DNA of 64,000 nucleotides, from assembly GCF_035582795.1 (NCBI RefSeq), contig NW_027445436.1, positions 7,810,770-7,874,769 of the forward strand, written 5' to 3'. The notes beneath the pieces are model-generated. The model was not told the DNA's origin and searched no databases. It saw only the letters and a list, made by a program, of their open reading frames with translations. The DNA comes from Mycteria americana. Lineage: Eukaryota; Chordata; Aves; Ciconiiformes; Ciconiidae. The position numbers and the translations under genes are program-made. Shown here piece by piece: positions 11,591 to 23,099 of the stretch (position 1 is its first letter; each line of letters opens with the position of its first letter).

Positions 11591-12255
11591 TGTTGCTGTG
11601 AAAAGCCGAAATCAGGACTCAATAGTCGGGATGACTATTAAGCAGGTATTCTTTATTGCAGCGCTGGGCAGCACTGGGGATTGCTCTGCCACAAGTGCTC
11701 CGCCAGGTTAGCACAACACATCAGCTCATATACAGAAAAATCATACATATTCATCAGATTTCCTGAAAAGGGCAGTTTTATGGTGATGAGTTCCCGCAAT
11801 TCATTTACATAGTCCAAGCATGCGCAGTAAAATTAGGGTTAGGGTCTTTTCACCCTCCCGGTGGTCTTCCATAGTCTTCCTCACGTTGTCCACTAGTTGA
11901 ACTTTGGGCTTCCTTTGTCCCTGTATAGTCATTGAGTTAGCTCATCAGTCCTTCGGCCTTGGAATGTTACAAGGGGGTCGACTTAAGCTAGTTCTTTGGT
12001 GCTTATCTTTGGCACAATCGTCCTGAGTTCCTGTTATCAGTGATTTAATTAGGAAGCCTAACGAGCTTGCTCAAGGCCTGCTTAGTCCTATCAGGTAAGA
12101 AGTCACAGGACATGTCCTATCATCAACTCTGCTCAGCAGGTAACCAAAACTATCTTTGCAGGGGAAGAGAACAAAAGAGAACAAGGATGCCAGTGAAACT
12201 AAAAAAATGCAAGTCTATGTCTTAGTCAGGGATTGTCAGGGATATAACCCTTTCA
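11591..12255 (-). mobile_element. Solo LTR, family C (4-bp duplications)
   Basis: 665-bp LTR, plus-strand ends tgttgctg and ccctttca, flanked by gctt on both sides (11587-11590, 12256-12259). AATAAAG in reverse orientation (plus strand ctttattg near 11651) gives the minus strand as sense. It is nearly identical to the copy at 47677-48354. The 4-bp duplication, seen in both copies, is typical of gammaretrovirus-like (ERV1) elements. Two TTAGGG repeats occur inside it near 11838-11850. Confidence 0.87.
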
Positions 12256-13395
12256 GCTTTATAATAGTTTGGCACTTAGGGAAACCAGAAGCAGGAAAAG
12301 TACAGTCTTGCCAGCTGGCTGGGAATGACGAACATTTCCATCTAATTCTCCTACTGCACTAACTCTTCCCTTTTTATTAATATGTAGATACTACAAACAA
12401 TGGTTTTAGCCAATTTGTTTTACTGTTCAAAAATTCAAGCTTGACTTCATTGCAATAGTACTAGCCATTACAATATCACAAATGTGTTCAGTTTTATCCA
12501 AACATAAAATAGGGCTTGAAAAGTAGAAAAGTAATGTTTCTCCATACCTAGCACCTAACATGTTCACAGAAACTAGTTGATTGTACTGCTCTAGTAAATA
12601 AATACAATAACAATAATGTCAAAAGTGTATCAATTTTTTATGCCATGGGGGCATCAGTGGGAAGAAAGCATGGGGGCATTAAGAAAGAAACACAAGATTA
12701 TCATGTAGATGGAAAGAGGCCTAGTTTCCCTAAGAAAGAAAAAAAAAGCATTAAAGTGAATTAATTCAAGGTCACAGCCTCCTAAAAGCATAAAAACTTG
12801 TCAATTTGACATGAATTAGAGGAGATCTGAAGCTAGTCTTGAAGCGCCTTGCCTGCATTACCATTTCACCTTAAGTTAACTTCTTTCTATTAAGACCCCC
12901 CCACCCCGGCTTTGGGGAGGGGTTGTTTGCTTGTTTTTAAGGACAGGAACAGTATAGATTTTTTACCCTGAGAATATTTTTAGCAGCACTCTACCACTTC
13001 TTGTTTACACTCTCAATGATTTCCATACCAAATATCCTCAAATTCACATGATCTTAAAACCCAGTACTCTTAACAACAGAACTCTGCTCTTTTGTTCTAC
13101 AGTAACAGAAGAGAACAGGCTCCACAAGTCAAGTTAGAACTTATTACACCTGCTCAACTTGATTGCCTCTTAAGGTTTGTTGACATGCATAGGTGATGCA
13201 GTCTGTTGATGCCCAGTTCGGGGGAGGGGGAAGCGAAGAGAATCCAACTTGCACTCATAGCTGAGTTAATTCTAGTAAACATTTTGTCACTGAACAAAGC
13301 CAATGTCTTTGTATACACATGAAGTAGAACAGCTGACTAAAATGAAGACACATCTGTACAGTCACTTTGCAGAGCAGATCCATGCTTTAAACATT
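12256..13395. other. UBQLN1 intron 1, unannotated
   Basis: No exon or repeat family recognised. It contains a C-rich run near 12895-12906 and A-rich patches. The remainder is ordinary intronic sequence. Confidence 0.5.
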
Positions 13396-14119
13396 AGAAC
13401 AGAAGAGTTCAGCTGGAAGGGACCTACAACGATCATCTAGTCCAACTGCTTGGCCACTTCAGGGTTGACCAAATTTAAAACATATTATTAAGGGCATTGT
13501 CCAAATGCCTCTTAAACACTTACAGGCTTGGGGCATCGACCACCTGTCCTGGTTTCAGCTGAGAGAGAGTTAATTCTCTTTATAGTGGCTGGTGTGGGGC
13601 TATGTTTTGGATTTGTGCTGAAGACAGTGTTGATAATACAGAGATGTTTTAGTTGTTGCTGTACTAGTCAAGGACTTTTCAGCTTCCCATGCTCTGCCAG
13701 GTGCAGAAGAAGTTAGGAGGGGGCACAGCCAGGATAGTTGATCCAAACTGACCAAAGGGCTATTCCATACCATATGACATCATGCTCAGAATATAAAGCT
13801 AGAGAAGAAGAAGGAAGGGGGGGACATTTGGAGTGATGGCATTTGTCTTCCCAAGTAACCATTACGCGTGATGGAGCCCTGCTTTCCTGGAGATGGCTGA
13901 ACACCTGCCTGCCCATGGGAAGTAGTGAATGAATTCCTTGTTTTGCTTTGCTTGCGTGCGTGGCTTTTGCTTTCCCTATTAAACTGTCCTTATCTCAACC
14001 CTCGAGTGTTCTCACTTTTACTCTTCCGATTCTCTTCCCCATCCCACCGGGGGGGGGAGTGAGCGAGCGGCTGCATGGTGCTTAGTTCCCGGCTGGGGCT
14101 AAACCACAACAGTCCTTTT

Positions 14120-14137
14120 TGGCGCCCAACGTGGGGC
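14120..14137 (+). promoter_or_regulatory. Primer binding site, tRNA-Lys type
   Basis: TGGCGCCCAACGTGGGGC, 8 nt after the 5' LTR, is the complement of the 3' end of tRNA-Lys(1,2), the primer of many beta-like retroviruses. It supports the ERVK-like assignment of the surrounding element. Confidence 0.88.
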
Positions 14138-14469
14138 TCGAAGGGTTCGAGATAATGACAGATTTAATTGGAACGTGCCAGATAGAATTTATAGCTGTTA
14201 TTGCTGTTTAGCTATTAATCAGCAGGCTCCTGTGCTTGCCATAGGCTTGCTTGCCTTACTGTACCTTAGAGTCTAGGGCTCGTTAGTGGCTGCTTTTTGC
14301 TTTCACTGCTTGCTGTGCTGCTGTACTGCTTATCATCTTACTCTGCTGTGCCTGGGAACATTTTGATAACAGCAATGGCCATGTGCCTGGGCTGGCAGAT
14401 GGCCAGGGCATCGCTGCTGTTTCTGTGCTGCTGCACTGGACAGGCCGGAACTCCAGTGTGAACTTGAGT

Positions 14470-14810
14470 CGAAGGGACTGTGACCTGTGGATGAGTCCAC
14501 GTGGGAGCAGGACACCCCGAAGCATCTGCGGCCATGGATAAGCCCATGCCAGAGCAGGTATATCTTGAAACGTCTGTGGCCATGGTTATGTCTGTGCCAC
14601 AGCAGGTATAGCTCTGAAGGGATTGTGGCCCAAGGATACGTCCATGCTGGATAAGGTGCACCTTGAAGCATCTGTGGCTGTGGATAAAATCCATGCTGCA
14701 GCAGGTACACCTTGAAGCATCAGTGGCTGTGCATGAGGCCATGTTGGAGCAAGTTTACTTCTGAAGGGACTACAGTCTGTGGATAAGTCCAAGCTGGAGC
14801 AGGGGCAAGG
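14470..14810 (+). repeat. Imperfect tandem repeat inside the ERVK-like element
   Basis: At least five degenerate units carry the core CTGTGG(CC/CT)(A)TGGATAAG…CCATGC…GGAGCAGG…CTTGAAG. The same kind of unit (CCATGGAGAGGACCCATGCTGGAGCAG) is repeated inside LTR A at about 18480-18840 and about 56970-57320. Unit boundaries are uncertain because copies have drifted. Confidence 0.6.
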
Positions 14811-15919
14811 GGAGGAGTTCATTGCAATGTTAAACCCAATGGTCTGGTCCAAAGGGGCCAGGGGTGGACATTGTAATGGATATACCTTTAAATTGTTGTA
14901 ACCCATGATTTGAGTTGCATGTTATAGGAATTACTACAGCCGGAACCACCTGAACCAACGGAGGAGAAGCCTTACAAGAAGCAGTGCAAGTGCAGCAGTG
15001 ACCTGACCTGAGCTGGCTTTGGTGCCCCATAACTCCAAGAAATACACCACCTCTCCTGTCCTGAGTAACAACCATAAGAGATGAAGCCCAAAGTCATGGA
15101 CTAAATGAATTCAGTGGACATTTATGGACATTTTACAAATATTTTGTAGGGGTGGTCCATAGACTAAGGGAATGATATATGTGTATTATATCAAAGGATG
15201 GGAAGGGTGATGGTGGGTAATGAGAATGTATTGGATAGTGTGAGACCTGAGCATGACATAAATGGTATGGAATAAGGGGTGGATACTATCCTGCTTTCAG
15301 CTGAGAGAGAGTTAATTCTCTTTATAGTGGCTGGTATGGGGCTATGTTTTAGATTTGTGCTGAGAACAGTGTTGATAATACAGAGATGTTTTAGTTGTTG
15401 CTGTACTAGTCAAGGACTTTTCAGCTTCCCATGCTATGCCAGGTGCAGAAGAAGCTGGGAGGGGGCACAGCCAGGATAGTTGATCCAAACTGACCAAAGG
15501 GCTATTCCATACCACATGACGTCATGCACAGTATATAAAGCTGGGGAAGCAGAAGGAAGGGGGGGACATTCGAAGTGATGGCGTTTGTCTTCCCAAGTAA
15601 CCGTTACGCATGAGGGAGCCCTGCTTTCCTGGAGATGGCTGAACACCTGCCTGCCCATGGGAAGTAGTGAATGAATTCCTTGCTTTTGCTTTGCTTGCAT
15701 GCGCAGCTTTTGCTTTCCCTATTAAACTGTCTTTATCTCAACCCAGTGTTCTCACTTTTACTCTTCCGATTCTCTTCCCCATCCCACTGGGCGGAAGTGA
15801 GCAAGCGGCTGCGTGGTGCTTAGTTGCCGGCTGGGGCTAAACCACGACACCACCTCTCTAGGAAGCCTGTTCCACTGTTTGACCACCCTCTCGGTAAAAA
15901 CATGCTTCCTAATGTCAAG

Positions 15920-16896
15920 TGTTCCCCAGGGCTCTGTGTTGGGGCCAGTTCTGTTTAACATCTTTATCAATGATCTGGATGAAGGGATCGAGTGCACCCT
16001 CAGTAAGTTTGCAGATGACACCAAGTTGTGTGGGAGTGTTGATCTGCTTGAGGGGAGGAAGGCTCCACAGAGGGATCTGGACAGGCTGGATCGATGGGCC
16101 AAGGCCAATTGTATGAGGTTTAACAAGGCCAAGTGCCAGGTCCTGCACTTGGGCCACAGCAATCCCATGCAACGCTACAGGCTTGGGGAAGAGTGGCTGG
16201 AAAGCTGCCTGGCAGAGAAGGACCTGGGGGTGTTGGTTGACAGCTGGCTGAATATGAGCCAGCAGTGTGCCCAGGTGGCCAAGAAAGCCAATGGCATCCT
16301 GGCTTGTATCAAAAATAATGTGGCCAGCAGGACTAGGGAAGTGATCGTGCCCCTGTACTCGGCACTGGTGAGGCCGCACCTCAAATACTGTGTTTAGTTT
16401 TGGGCCCCTCACTACAAGAGAGACATTGAGGTGCTGGAGCATGTCCAGAGAAGGGCAACAAAGCTGGTGAAGGGTCTGGAGCAGAAGTCTTATGAGGAGC
16501 GGCTAAGGGAACTGGGGTTGTTTAGCCTGGAGAAAAGGAGGCTGAGGGGAGACCTTATTGCTCTCTACAACTACCTGAAAGGAGGCTGTAGAGAGGTGGG
16601 GGTCGGTCTCTTCTCCCAGGTAACTAGTGATAGGATGAGAGGAAATGGCCTCAAGTTATGCCAGGGGAGGTTTAGATTGGATATTAGGAAAAATTTCTTT
16701 ACTGAAAGGGTGGTCAAGCATTGGAACAGGCTGCCCAGAGAGGTGGTGGAGTCACCATCCCTGGAGGAGTTCAGAAAACGTGTAGATGTGGCGCTTCAGG
16801 ACATGGTTTAGTAGGCATGGAGGTGTTGGGTTGACGGTTGGACTAGATGATCTTAAAGGTCTTTTCCAACCTTAAGGATTATATGATTCTAAGTCT
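15920..16896 (+). mobile_element. CR1 LINE fragment nested in an older CR1
   Basis: Forward CR1 of about 0.98 kb starting within the reverse transcriptase domain (PQGSVLGP) and including the FADDT catalytic motif, the thumb/C-terminal region and the 3' end (GATTATATGATTCT). A short direct repeat aag(t) flanks it, at the 15916-15920 edge and at about 16894-16898. ORF2 has the TAG after YCV (16395-16397) shared with three other copies. It inserted, in the opposite direction, into the old CR1 spanning 13396-17100. Confidence 0.88.
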
Positions 16897-17100
16897 GAAC
16901 CTCCCGTGAGACAGCTTTGAACCATTCCCACGTGTCCTGTCACTGGATACCAGGGAGTAGAGCTCAGCACCTCCCTCTCCACTTCCCCTCCTCAGGAAGC
17001 TGTATAGAGCAATGAGGTCACCCCTCAGCCTTCTCTTCTCTTCTCCAAACTAGACAAACCCAGAGTCCTTAGCCACTCCTCATAGGACATGCTTTCCAGT

Positions 17101-18116
17101 TAGTTAACATTAACTTATTAATATCTGATAAGGTGGCCCAGGAAGGTCATATTAAAAAAAAAAAGTTATCCTAGGTAAAGTAGAAAAATCTTAAAAACCA
17201 AATTGTCATATTTTGATGTTACCACCATATAATGATTCAAAAGCTTTTTGCTGACTCAAAGTATGCCATCAAAAGCAGCAACTATAGTAGCATTAATGCC
17301 CATTCACACGACAAAGCACTGTGAAAGAAAACAAAAATGAGATACTTTCCCAATTCCTCTCAACCTTGGTTTATTATAAGACATATTAAAAAAAAAAAAG
17401 TTACATTAACAGTCCTAAAGAGGCCTCAAGGAATTAAACATCCAACTCCCACTGAAAACCAATGTAAAACAGGCTCCTAAAACTGTGACTGCTTTGAAAA
17501 TATTATCTAGATGACAATAAAAAAAGCAACAAAATTGCTGACTCTTCCCAAACCAAACTCAGTTTTGAACACAGAATAGGACTTTTGACATTACCTATGG
17601 TTTACAGCAGATGAAAGCTAGAAAGCTCACCCAACTAAGGCTTCTATAGAATCCTTTTCAGTTTTTCATTACTTGTCAGAGTTACTATCTTCCTATGCCT
17701 AGAAGTGAGCCCTTGCCAATTATGCATGCTAATTATGCAAAATTGTTTCCTCAAATCTCCACAATCAAACCAAACCTATAAAAAAGTTATTTAAAAACCA
17801 AATTCCAATTCTTGATGAGTTTACAAAGTTAGCAGTCCAGAAAAGAAAACTGAGGTAGTGCTATCTAGTGGAAAGAGGACTCATGTTCTAGCCAGTTCTA
17901 TTCCTTCCAGACAACCTTCAGCAAACCACTCTAGTCCTCTATACTTTGACTTAGGAGGAGGGATTAGCAACACTTCCTTTCTCTGTAAAAGCACTTCACA
18001 AACTACAGATGGAAACGGAGCAAGTCTGATCTGGGACAATTCACTAAGATTGGAAGGGGATATAAAAAGGATTACGTGTAAATAGTGATTCTTGCAGTAG
18101 AGATGTGTTTTGATAA
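17101..18116. other. UBQLN1 intron 1, unannotated
   Basis: AT-rich sequence with A-runs (about 17153 and 17388). No exon or repeat family recognised. Confidence 0.5.
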
Positions 18117-18121
18117 CCTAC

Positions 18122-18153
18122 TGTATTGGGTTTGCGTGGCAAGGTTTTGATAG

Positions 18154-18194
<41 letters not shown>

Positions 18195-19223
18195 CTGCAG
18201 GGGTGGCTTCTGTGAGAAGATGCCAGAATCTGCCCCCATGTCGGACAGAGCCAGTGCCAGCTGGCTCCAAGACGCACCCGCCACTGGCCAAAGCTGAGCC
18301 AGTCAGCGACAGTGGTAGCACCTCTGTGATAACGTATTTAAGAAAAGGTAAAAACTGCTGCACAATAGCTGGAAGAGAGAGGAGTGAGAATATGTGAGAG
18401 AAACAACTCTGCAGACACCAAGGTCAGAGAAGAAGGAAGGGGAGGAGGTGCTTCAGGTGCCGGAGCAGAGATTCCCCTGCAGCCCGTGGAGAAGACCATG
18501 GTGAGGCAGATTGTCCCCCTGCAACCCATGGAGGTCCATGGTGGAGCAGATATCCACCTGTGGCCCATGGAGGACCCCATGTCGGAGCAGGTGGATGTGC
18601 CCTGAAGGAAGCTGTGACCCTGTGGAGAGAAGCCCATGCTGGAGCAGGCTCCTGGCAGGACCTGTGACCCCGTGGGGGACCCACGCTGGAGCAGCCCATT
18701 CCTGAAGGACTGCACCCTGTAGAAAGGGCCCATGCTGGAGCAGCTCATGAAGAGCTGCAGCCCGTGGGGAGGACCCACATTGGAAAAATTAATGGAGGAC
18801 TGTGTCCCATGGGTGGGACCCCATGCTGGAGCAGGGGAAGAGTGTGAGGAGGAAGGAGTGGCAGAGACAACGTGCGATGAAGTGACCGCAACCCCCATTC
18901 CCCATCCCCCTGTGCCGCTCAGTGGGAGGAGGTAGAGAATTCGGGAGTGAAGTTGAGCCCGGGAAGAAGGGAGAGGTGGGGGGAAGGTGTTTTTAAGATT
19001 TGGTTTTATTTCTCATTATCCTACTCTGATTTGATTGGTAATAAATTGGTTTCCCCAAGTTGAGTCTGTTTTGCCTGTGATGGTAATTGGTGAGTGATCT
19101 CCCTGTCCTTATCTCGACCCACGAGCCTTTTATTATATTTTCTCTCTCCTGTCCAGTTGAGGAGGGTGAGTGATAGAGTGGCTTGGTGGACACCTGGCAA
19201 CCAGCCAAGGTTAACCCACCACA
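18122..19223 (+). mobile_element. Solo LTR, family A, with a G36 tract
   Basis: A 1,102-bp LTR with ends tgtattggg and acccaccaca and the 5-bp target duplication cctac (18117-18121 and 19224-19228). A TATTTAAG box lies at 18335-18342 and AATAAA at 19040-19045. The roughly 700 bp between them would be an unusually long transcribed (R-like) region, and contains the tandem CCATGG…GGAGCAG units at 18480-18840. A run of 36 G occupies 18155-18190; sister copies have about 4 and 7 G there. No protein-coding frame is recognised, and proline-only frames on the minus strand come from the G-run. Confidence 0.9.
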
Positions 19224-19228
19224 CCTAC

Positions 19229-22200
19229 CCTTATACTGAAACATCAAAATGAAACTCACTTTGGATAAAAGTATCTGCAAAGAAGAGACTTTAGAATATT
19301 ATTAAAATAGGTATTCCTATTTTATTATACCTGCCAGTCAGAAAACATTTGCCAAGTACCTTGGTTAGACAGATGCGTCTTGAAAATATCAGTTAAGTCA
19401 ACCATCAGGGAAGTCAATATACTTTCTTCTAAAGGTTTCTATGCTATCAAACAGCAAGTTACCATTGTTCTAAATCACTTTATTTTTTTAATAGAGTTTC
19501 CATACTCTGAGAAAAATAAAATTACTTAAGTGCTGAATAGTTAATCAGAGGGTTTCTTTATTTCAAAGAAACATGAATAATCAGAGCATATTACAAGGCT
19601 GACTCCATGAACAGCCACACAGATGTATCAACGATATGCTTCAGTGCACTGAGACACGAGATGGTGAAAAAAACCCAATACTTTAACTTTGGTGCTAAAC
19701 AATTCATGCACTCAAGTTCCTTTAGTGCTGACAGAAAGCTAGATCGTAATACTGAAAAAGAAGAACAGATTGGACTATATTAGTTCCAACCTCTTTTGGT
19801 CGTACCATTCAGTAATCCCTGGACTACAGGGAAGACAGAACTGGTTATGTTAAAAGAACTGAAATTAAGCTCTCTTTATGAAATAAAGCATTATAAGAAA
19901 TATTAAAAGCATACAGAAGTTAGGAAAGATGTTCCACTATCAAATCACCCAATGCTCCCCTTAACATGTACACATGATCTTTATATGCCAAACACGGCCA
20001 ACTTGTGATTGTGAAAACCAGGCACAAATCTAAAACACTGGATTTATGGATTTAAAGTTTCAACAATAATATTTATTCAAATTTTAAACAGAGAATAGAA
20101 CTCTAAACAGATCTCCACTTGTCAGCGAACAGAGTCCCAACACAATGTATGCATTTATACATATAGTTCAGCAGGTGAGTTTATAATTCAGTGTAGTACA
20201 GAAAGCACAATTTTCAGGTATATAATTAGTTTTAAAATATACTATGTGATAATAATAATAATAATCTATTACTACTGAAAACTATATCCTCACTGAAGAA
20301 AGGTTGACATTAAATAAAAACAGAGAAAAAAATAATTTAAACTGTTTTCTATGGTTATATGAACTAAACTTGATTTCACTAACTTTTCCAAACAGACATT
20401 ACCCTGAAATTTTCAGATAATCATAGGATTGACAATAATTCTCTGCAAGAACTGCAGGCTTTTAAAATTAATAGCACACATTTGCTATATCCAAACTCTG
20501 TTAGCCTAATAATTAAAAATATAAAGCAATCTATGTTATTCTCTAAGAGTTACAGTGTTCACAAAATGCATAATTTGATATCTTAAAGTCTGCATACATG
20601 CTGGTGGATAGTAACTCTGAATCAATTACAATAACATCTTGAACTTTGCCAATGTTGCTATGTTGGCATGCCTACAGGGTAAACAGACTAAATGAAGAAA
20701 GTAAAATTGCTTTTAATATAACCAGTTCCAACACCTAATCACTCAAAGAATTCAAGTAATTCACTAAGAGGAGTCAGTAATGCATGAGTAGTCTGTAACA
20801 TGACTGCTCACTCTCTCTGTGTATATGAGTTTTACCAAAACACACTGTTAAGTCAAGCCCACAGAACCCACAAAATAAAACAAAGGAAAGAAATGAAAGA
20901 CAAACAGAGCTAACTGAGCTAAAGTCTCCTGTGTATTGGGATTTCAAATCAGCAGGCTTATAGGTATTCATCTTTACCTACCATGAATAGAAGTCTTTGT
21001 ACAGAGCAGTGTATGGGCCTACAAGTTCAGTATCATACCAAGTCAAGAAAGCAAATATTTGGTCCTTGTCCTAATACCGAGCCAAGCTGTGCTCAGCATA
21101 ATCAAATAAGTTCCATGGAAAATAAAGACAGATGGATGACACTTACAATCGACCAACCTCCCAGAGCAGTTTGGTACTTGAGGGTTATTTTCCATTCTAA
21201 CCTACATACTGCCTGTTCTAGAGGCACAACATAGGATCAACAATAACAAACCCTACATTACTGGAGTCTTCTAGCATCGGAAAATCTTCCTCAACTTTGA
21301 ATGGTTGCAAACCTGACTTACATCAATGGAGCAACATAAAATACACTTTGTGTAGCCCTAAATTTAGCCCAAATAACCAAAAATATTTATCTAAAAGTCT
21401 TTTTAAAAGGGTTTTGTTTTGGCTGTATTCTGAAGTGACTGTAAACAAAAACAAGTTACTAAGTCATAATATTAGCTACACACAGCAAAATAAAAGCTAT
21501 TCAGTTGTACAAGTTTAGGCCTTCCCCCCCAAAAAAAATAGGGCAGACATTGCCAGCTTGCCTATACCAACAGAACAACCCACTTGCTGATCCCAGATGC
21601 TCAATTTGTTTATTTGAGGCTAACCTATTTTCAGGGCTGGCTCTAGAAATATCACATATATTGTTATTATACTAATATATTGTTATTATTAACAACAACT
21701 TATTTTGACAGTTTAAGAAAAACAGCCAATACTGGTCACACTACAGTCTTGCATATTTTTTTTGTGCTAGCTGTAACTTTGTCCAGGAATCAAAGCAAAT
21801 GGTGGACCCACAGAGGCAGCAGGAGTCTTACTTCACAGGAAGACTCAACTGCAAATCTAATCTGTTAATATCAGCTCAAAGGGATACGAAGACAACATTT
21901 AAAGTTTAAGATATCTATAAACAATGAAGACATTTTAAAGCAATATGTTCCATTACTCACTTAAATTTTTTATGATTGTTTTCAGTAAAAATTTATGGTT
22001 TTGTTAGCTTGTATAACTATTTCAGTTTTTAAGACAACCATCTACTAGACAAACCTGATATTCCCATTGGGACTCACATTTGAAATCATGTTGTTAAAGT
22101 TAGATATATTACAAATTCACATCTTAAATGAGTTTGTTTATAATTCCTGAAGTCCCCAATATTATTGCAATCAAACTGCTTTTCAGGACAAATGTGATCC

Positions 22201-23099
22201 TTAAATTAGAACCAGCATGTTTTATTAAAAAAAAAAAAAAAAAAACCAAACAAAAACCAAACAAAACGCAACTACAAAGTATTTTACAACTAGGTGGCGC
22301 AAGAGTCTGTAAAATGTATAGAGCCAGCACTCTGGCTAGAAGATCACTCAGAGCTTTTTAACTCGCGTTTTGCATTTCCCCTCGAAAACAACATGTGTCT
22401 TCTGACTCATCAGCAACTAATGATTTAAAGCTCCATTTCTATACATCAGTTGCACTCTTACATATGTAACCGTTTTTTTGGCGAGGTTTGCAGTTACGAA
22501 CCGCACAAAAAAATAACATGATGTCAAGTTGCATACATTGAATTTCAGAGAAATCGTATAGAAAATGAAGTAAGCTCTGAATCTCCTTCAGGGAACTTCA
22601 CCTTTTTAAGTATTTTAGCATAGCAATAGCTACATCCTTCACAAGTAGGGGAGACTGGCTTTATAGATATCTGCCTTATGCTTTGACCACACCTTTCCTA
22701 TGATTTGTAGCCTCCTAATCTAAACAAATTAAATCCTGGTAAATACTCACATGGAAGGCCTCCAAAACACTGAAGTGCTGCAGGAAACAGTGTCAATGAT
22801 TCAGTAGGTGCCACTGTTTCTCTTGAACCAAAGACACAATGAGATACTAACTTTCATAAAAACTTAGAACAAAGACCCTAACAATTCAGAGTTATCAGAC
22901 ACTAATGCACTAGCAGAAGCTGTGCTTTATTTGTAGTGGAAGTTTTATACAGTCTAAAGACGTGGGTTTTCTAAAATTAAGATATCTTTGCCATAGCCTA
23001 CTCACTGTTTCTAAAGCCAATTTTAGATGAAGATAATTATTGGCACTATAGCACTGCCACGTAGGTGATTGCATACGTTTTCTACAGCCAGCGAGCCTC
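19229..23099. other. UBQLN1 intron 1, proximal part, unannotated
   Basis: Nearly 3.9 kb of AT-rich sequence without recognised repeats apart from short A-runs (18 A near 22228) and a short ATA repeat near 20252. No exon-like segment with paired splice sites was found by eye. Confidence 0.5.

Larger units (their letters stand above)
13545..15849 (+). mobile_element. ERVK-like element with no coding interior
   Basis: A complete LTR retrotransposon of 2.3 kb with a 5' LTR at 13545-14111 and a 3' LTR at 15287-15849, flanked by ccacc (13540-13544 and 15850-15854; accacc if the final LTR base is shared). The LTRs carry TATAAA (13792-13797) and ATTAAA (13978-13983) and differ at roughly thirty positions by eye, so it is much older than the provirus at 2540-5838. 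The interior (14112-15286) has a tRNA-Lys primer site and a purine-rich tract before the 3' LTR (AAGGGGTGG near 15274), but no gag, pol or env. Instead it holds imperfect tandem units of about 55-65 bp between about 14470 and 14810. It must have been copied by enzymes supplied in trans. Confidence 0.9.
13396..17100 (-). mobile_element. Old CR1 fragment split by two later insertions
   Basis: Reverse-oriented CR1 3' region in three pieces: 13396-13544 (3' end, with the GATGATC...AGGTCCCTTCCA type terminus), 15850-15919 and 16897-17100. The pieces are contiguous in a normal CR1 consensus but are separated by an ERVK-like element (13545-15849) and a younger, opposite-facing CR1 (15920-16896). Sequence decay is higher than in the other CR1 copies, in line with its being the oldest layer. 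Confidence 0.85.

Noticed and set aside
14283..14906. Overlapping 100-134-codon frames on the minus strand of the ERVK-like interior
   Set aside because: Several frames are open at once over the tandem repeat, a repeat-composition effect, and they are on the antisense strand of the element.
18044..18363. Proline-run proteins on the minus strand
   Set aside because: They are produced by translating the G36 homopolymer in LTR A.
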